This document shows, one piece after another, positions 60,901 through 64,000 of a DNA stretch of 64,000 nt. A program made the position numbers and the translations under genes. The notes under the pieces were generated by a model. It was not told the origin of the DNA, ran no database searches, and saw only the letters and a program-made list of their open reading frames with translations. Position 1 is the first letter of the stretch. Every line of letters starts with the position of its first letter. This DNA comes from Lichina pygmaea. Taxonomy: Eukaryota > Ascomycota > Lichinomycetes > Lichinales > Lichinaceae. The stretch covers positions 3,968,001 through 4,032,000 of the forward strand of contig OY730172.1 of assembly GCA_963422465.1 (NCBI GenBank), read 5' to 3'.

Positions 60901-62977
60901 GGCTGGAGACTCTGAGCTCCGTACACAACAAATGCGGTAAGCCAGCAGTTGTCTTGCATCGAGAATTCGCAGTTGATATATTCCAGGCGTTCTAACGCCG
61001 CTGGCGTTTGAATCCTATTTCAGGACCACTCTTGGCGAAATGGCTCCGCAGAGTCGACGAGCCTTCACAACCATGATCAAGCTGCTCGCTGAGTAAGTTC
61101 GATATTCCAAAGAACAAGACGTCTCTAATTGTAATCGTAGGCTACTCGAGGCTTCAGGGAACGATGGGGATCGAGGGGCGCTGACTGCGACGTTTGCGGA
61201 GATGCTCGTGAGCGAGGGTGATCCGCATCTGTTCATCTCGTTGCTGGACCGATTAATCGAGGACTTTGATGGGCTCTTTGATCGTAGGTTAAGCTAGATC
61301 CAATCGCAAGAACCAAGCTGAGCCTTCCAAGATCGCCACGTGGAAGGTGCCATCGAGGCATCGACGTTAACGGCAGGTTCGATGAACTCGACAAATCGAG
61401 CAAGATCCGCCAACACCGGTTCGCTCAGTTCGAATGCGTCGTCGCTGCGGAAACGGTTTGCCCTGAGTCGAGATAACAGCAAGCTGGACCACGATTCGAA
61501 ATTCGGGTCGGTGTGGCGTACGCTCAGCAAGACGGCCCGCGGAGCGGTCACCGGAGAAGCGGGCGCGACCAAGCTGTCGCTGACTCGCTCCAAATCGACG
61601 GACATTGACGTGAGAATGCTACCGCCGCCACGTCCGCAATCGCAAGACGGAGACCATCCCCTCGGAGCCCTGCCGTTTGAACGCCCACAGAGTGCCCACA
61701 TGGCGGGTACGCCAACGTCTGTTGCTGTCTCGGCCGACCCAGTTCGCACCAACTTGCCACGCAAGAAACGGAGGAGCTCCTTGTCGGATCTGGCAAGCCT
61801 GCAGAACTCGCCGGCTGCTTCGACCTATTCGCCGCTTCCAAGACGGGTGCCAGACGGCGCGATGAAAGTGGACACGCCACCAAGAACGCCGTCCCCGGTC
61901 AAGGGGGTGCCCACGCCCCGCTCGCAACTGGGTCAAGCCTCGTCGAGTCGCAAAGAGAAGTCGCCACCGTCGGTTCGAGGCACCCTCGCCGAAAGGCCCT
62001 TCAACCTCCAGACCGACGAAGGCCCCCAGCCGCCGCGGAAGATGGCAAAGAAGAGTAATTTGCCGACTTCAGGCATATCAACCTCGGGCATACCGACGCT
62101 CAAGGGCACCGTGCGAGGGAAAGGGAGCCCTACGCTGCCCGAAACTCCAACCCGAAAGAATTCCTCGTCGCCGCAGAAGGCTAAGGTGCAAAGTCCTCAG
62201 AAGGTTAGCAGAAGCTGATTCACCAGACCTGGTGTGGGACAGCCGAAGCTGACGTCTTTCCAGCTCCGTCAACGCATCCAAAGCGAACAAGATGCCGTTG
62301 GCGTCGTAGGTCAGGGCCTGCAAGCCGAACTCGCGAAGATTGGCGAGGATCTCGCGCTGCTAAGCCGCGGCAACTCGATGCGGTCGTCCGTAGCTGCACT
62401 CCGCCCCAACAGCAGCAGCAGTAGCGGCGGCCGCGGCGGCAGCACAATTCCACCCCCCGGTGCACCCTCGTCACTGTCTGCGGGTCTCCGAGTCCTGACA
62501 GATCGACTCTCGAATGTCGAAAAGAAACATGCGACGATCCTGTCGGATCTGACGAACCGGACAACGACGCTCAACCGGGACGTTGACGCCACCGTCGTGG
62601 CGCTGCACAACAAAGTCAAGAAGCTGGAGGAGCTCAACCGCCAAGCCAACGCCGAGAACGAACTGCTGTACGAGCGGTTCAACCAAGAACTCGCCGCTCT
62701 CAGCCGCTCTGCAGAGCCCGGCGGCGGCGGCGGCGGCGGTGGTGGCAGCAGCAGCAGCAGCGGTGTTGCTCCTCCTCCTTCTGCAACCCGCGCCGAAAGC
62801 GAAAAGGTCGCCACCGCTCGGCTCAGAGAAGCGCAAGACGAACTCGCCAAAGTGAAGAAAGAGAACGCAAGGCTCACGAGGGAGAATTCCGCCTTGAAGA
62901 CTAGAGGCGGCAGCAGCGGCAGCGGCGGCAGCAGCGGCAGCAGCGTCGTCAGGGGCCCGGCCACCAGCAAGACCTGA
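57959..62977 (+). CDS. Rho guanine nucleotide exchange factor (DH-PH) with fungal C-terminal domain, seven exons
   Basis: Probable activator of a Rho/Cdc42-type GTPase. Exons are 57959-60173, 60228-60734, 60787-60936, 60987-61092, 61141-61283, 61332-62203 and 62264-62977. Introns are 48-60 bp, and the total is 1568 aa. The N-terminus (LYYTTEPSW, SWRIQAHVLTPAGFQSHPRI) is followed by a DH domain at about 240-445 (INREMKELVDTEERYVTKLI ... GSLIEPVQRLPRYSLFIDNV) and a PH-like region to about 640 (GHIFLLFSDYLISVRKH). A conserved block at about 865-1040 follows (VEDTFAAYIVAIQAQAGNIL, ADAPIDVLFAAFEKFLKRAW, LLEASGNDGDRGALTATFAE). Then come a long Ser/Pro/Lys-rich stretch and a C-terminal coiled coil (about 1331-1568) broken by Gly and Ser runs. 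I recall this architecture from filamentous ascomycetes; the target GTPase is unknown. Confidence 0.9.
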
Positions 62978-63350
62978 GCGACGCGAAACGGCTGCTGACA
63001 CGCCACATCGATGCTGATGCTGGTGCTGATGCTGATGCTGGCTAGGCTAACCTTTTCCGTCGGTGACGGGGGGTTTAGAGTACATGTTGGTTTGTCTCGG
63101 TATGGCGAGGGGTGTTTAAGGAGGGGGTTGGATGCCCGAGGGGGATGATGGACGAAGCCTCCTTTGTACAATTAGCGTGGGCAAACATCCGGTGTTTACT
63201 GCTTTGTCCTTTACTATCCTGCACTGTACTGCGCTGTATCATACTGTGTTGTACTTCAATCGCAGTCGTCGTCGCAGTCGATCTGCATTATATGGTACGA
63301 GCGGTACGTATATTCGTACAGTAGCTTGGCTGCTTTGCGTCGACACTATC

Positions 63351-63486
63351 GACATGGATGCTGATCTGGATGTGGATATGGACATGGATGTGGATATGGA
63401 TGTGGATATGGATATGGACATGGTTATGGATGTGGATATGGATGTGGATATGGATCGACGTGGACATCGACATCGACATCGACATC
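63351..63486. repeat. Hexamer/dodecamer array (ATGGATGTGGAT type)
   Basis: About 136 bp of interleaved ATGGAT, GTGGAT and ATGGAC hexamers, ending in four CATCGA units. All frames read as Met-Asp-Val-Asp or Ile-His repeats. Confidence 0.85.
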
Positions 63487-63663
63487 ACTGCGTAAAACAT
63501 GATTGTTCAAGACATTGTTGCGTTCGACATCCCTGTATTCGACAGGATTGTGTGAGACATCATTGTACAAGACATAGTTGTACGTGCGTACATACGTCCA
63601 AGATACGTCAAGCCGTTCCGTACAGCCATCCTATACGGCCATTCTCTACGGCCACTCTAGACA

Positions 63664-63685
63664 CCCCCCCCCCCCCCCCCCCCCC
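63664..63685. repeat. Poly-C run, 22 nt
   Basis: Uninterrupted cytosine tract. It is the fourth G/C homopolymer of at least 20 nt in the window. Confidence 0.85.
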
Positions 63686-63906
63686 GGCAAGCCACACTCT
63701 TTCTCCAAGCACATGCAACGACCCGATGCCTCTCTTCTTTCTCGCCGGAGATGAGGACCCGAGGACACCTACCCTCCTCCTCCATTGAAATTTTTGCCCT
63801 TCTTATTCTTCCTCTCATTCCCGGTTGGGTTCTTTGTTCTATATTCTCTCGGTAGGATGGGTGCCCGGCCCAGGGGGGGCCGCAGGGGAGGTTTTCATCC
63901 TAGGGG

Positions 63907-63997
63907 CAGGTGGCTAGCCACCTGGACCAAAGGTTTCCTTACCGCTTTCATAGTGATTATTCCCAGCATAATCTAGCTTGGCTAGTTTTTTTTTTTT
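63907..63997. other. Perfect 18-bp palindrome, CTAGC hairpin and T12 tract (possible element edge)
   Basis: CAGGTGGCTAGCCACCTG (63907-63924) is a perfect palindrome. Some 50 bp later CTAGC-TTG-GCTAG (63973-63985) forms a small hairpin immediately followed by twelve T. The combination could be an RNA polymerase III-like stop or the edge of a mobile element cut by the window end. Identity is not established. Confidence 0.35.
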
Positions 63998-64000
63998 AGA

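Larger units (their letters stand above)
62978..64000. other. Terminal region: simple repeats, poly-C, palindrome and T-tract
   Basis: No gene is supported in the last kilobase. It has GTAC words (63295-63320), a GGATATGGATGT array, diverged GACAT-TTGT units (about 63500-63580), a 22-nt poly-C run and a palindrome followed by a hairpin and T12 at the window edge. A 63-residue frame (63785-63976) overlaps the latter but has no family similarity. Confidence 0.5.

Noticed and set aside
63785-63976. 63-residue frame with hydrophobic ends
   Set aside because: Hydrophobicity comes from T-rich sequence; the frame spans the palindrome and hairpin and lacks similarity.
1-64000. CRISPR arrays, bacterial operons, rRNA genes, telomeric TTAGGG arrays, viral-type elements
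   Set aside because: Looked for and not seen; gene structure is eukaryotic, with spliced genes throughout.

Overview
This is nuclear DNA of a eukaryote, most probably a filamentous ascomycete fungus. It encodes cytoplasmic dynein, CCT, a cytosolic prolyl-tRNA synthetase and a ribosomal protein. The coding regions are cut by many short introns (about 48-214 bp, GT-AG with two GC-AG cases). Several families (a TilS with mitochondrial-type N-terminus, Sal1-type carrier, a long RhoGEF with a fungal C-terminal domain, Dcc1, Rev7, Kap114) have the shape I know from Pezizomycotina. Species and class cannot be fixed from the sequence alone. All exon models were assembled by hand from splice sites, reading frame and family similarity recalled from memory.

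Layout. 0.5-0.9 kb: 40S ribosomal protein S21 (+). 2.0-3.7 kb: fungal hypothetical protein (-). 4.7-6.7 kb: CCT1 (-), divergent from prolyl-tRNA synthetase at 7.0-9.0 kb (+). 9.0-11.5 kb: no recognisable gene. 11.5-24.7 kb: cytoplasmic dynein heavy chain (-), divergent from a WDR48-type WD protein at 25.6-29.1 kb (+). 29.1-30.1 kb: mitochondrial SAM carrier (-), divergent from a TilS-type tRNA(Ile)-lysidine synthase at 30.3-32.6 kb (+). 33.4-34.9 kb: RING/TRAF zinc-finger protein (-). 36.8-37.6 kb: small, probably mitochondrial protein (-). 39.5-40.2 kb: conserved small protein (-). 42.4-43.5 kb: cyclin C (-). 43.8-45.9 kb: a decayed pogo/Fot1-like DNA transposon with 40-bp inverted repeats and TA target duplication. 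46.4-48.8 kb: Ca2+-binding mitochondrial carrier SAL1 (+). 50.8-54.6 kb: importin Kap114/importin-9 (-), divergent from REV7 at 55.1-56.0 kb (+), which converges on DCC1 at 56.3-57.6 kb (-). DCC1 is in turn divergent from a RhoGEF at 58.0-63.0 kb (+). The last kilobase is simple repeats, poly-C and an unexplained palindrome/T-tract.

Working together. Most genes are unlinked housekeeping genes. Head-to-head pairs with short shared promoters are CCT1/ProRS, dynein/WDR48, SAM carrier/TilS, KAP114/REV7 and DCC1/RhoGEF. The SAM carrier and TilS are both expected to serve mitochondrial nucleic-acid modification. REV7 and DCC1 both act at stressed or replicating DNA. Intergenic DNA is unusually rich in GTAC/TACGTAC palindromes and carries four 20-25 nt poly-C/poly-G runs. 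I found no clear new biological system. The most interesting items are the transposon, the recurrent palindromes and homopolymers, two 11-nt terminal coding exons and two small conserved fungal proteins of unknown function.
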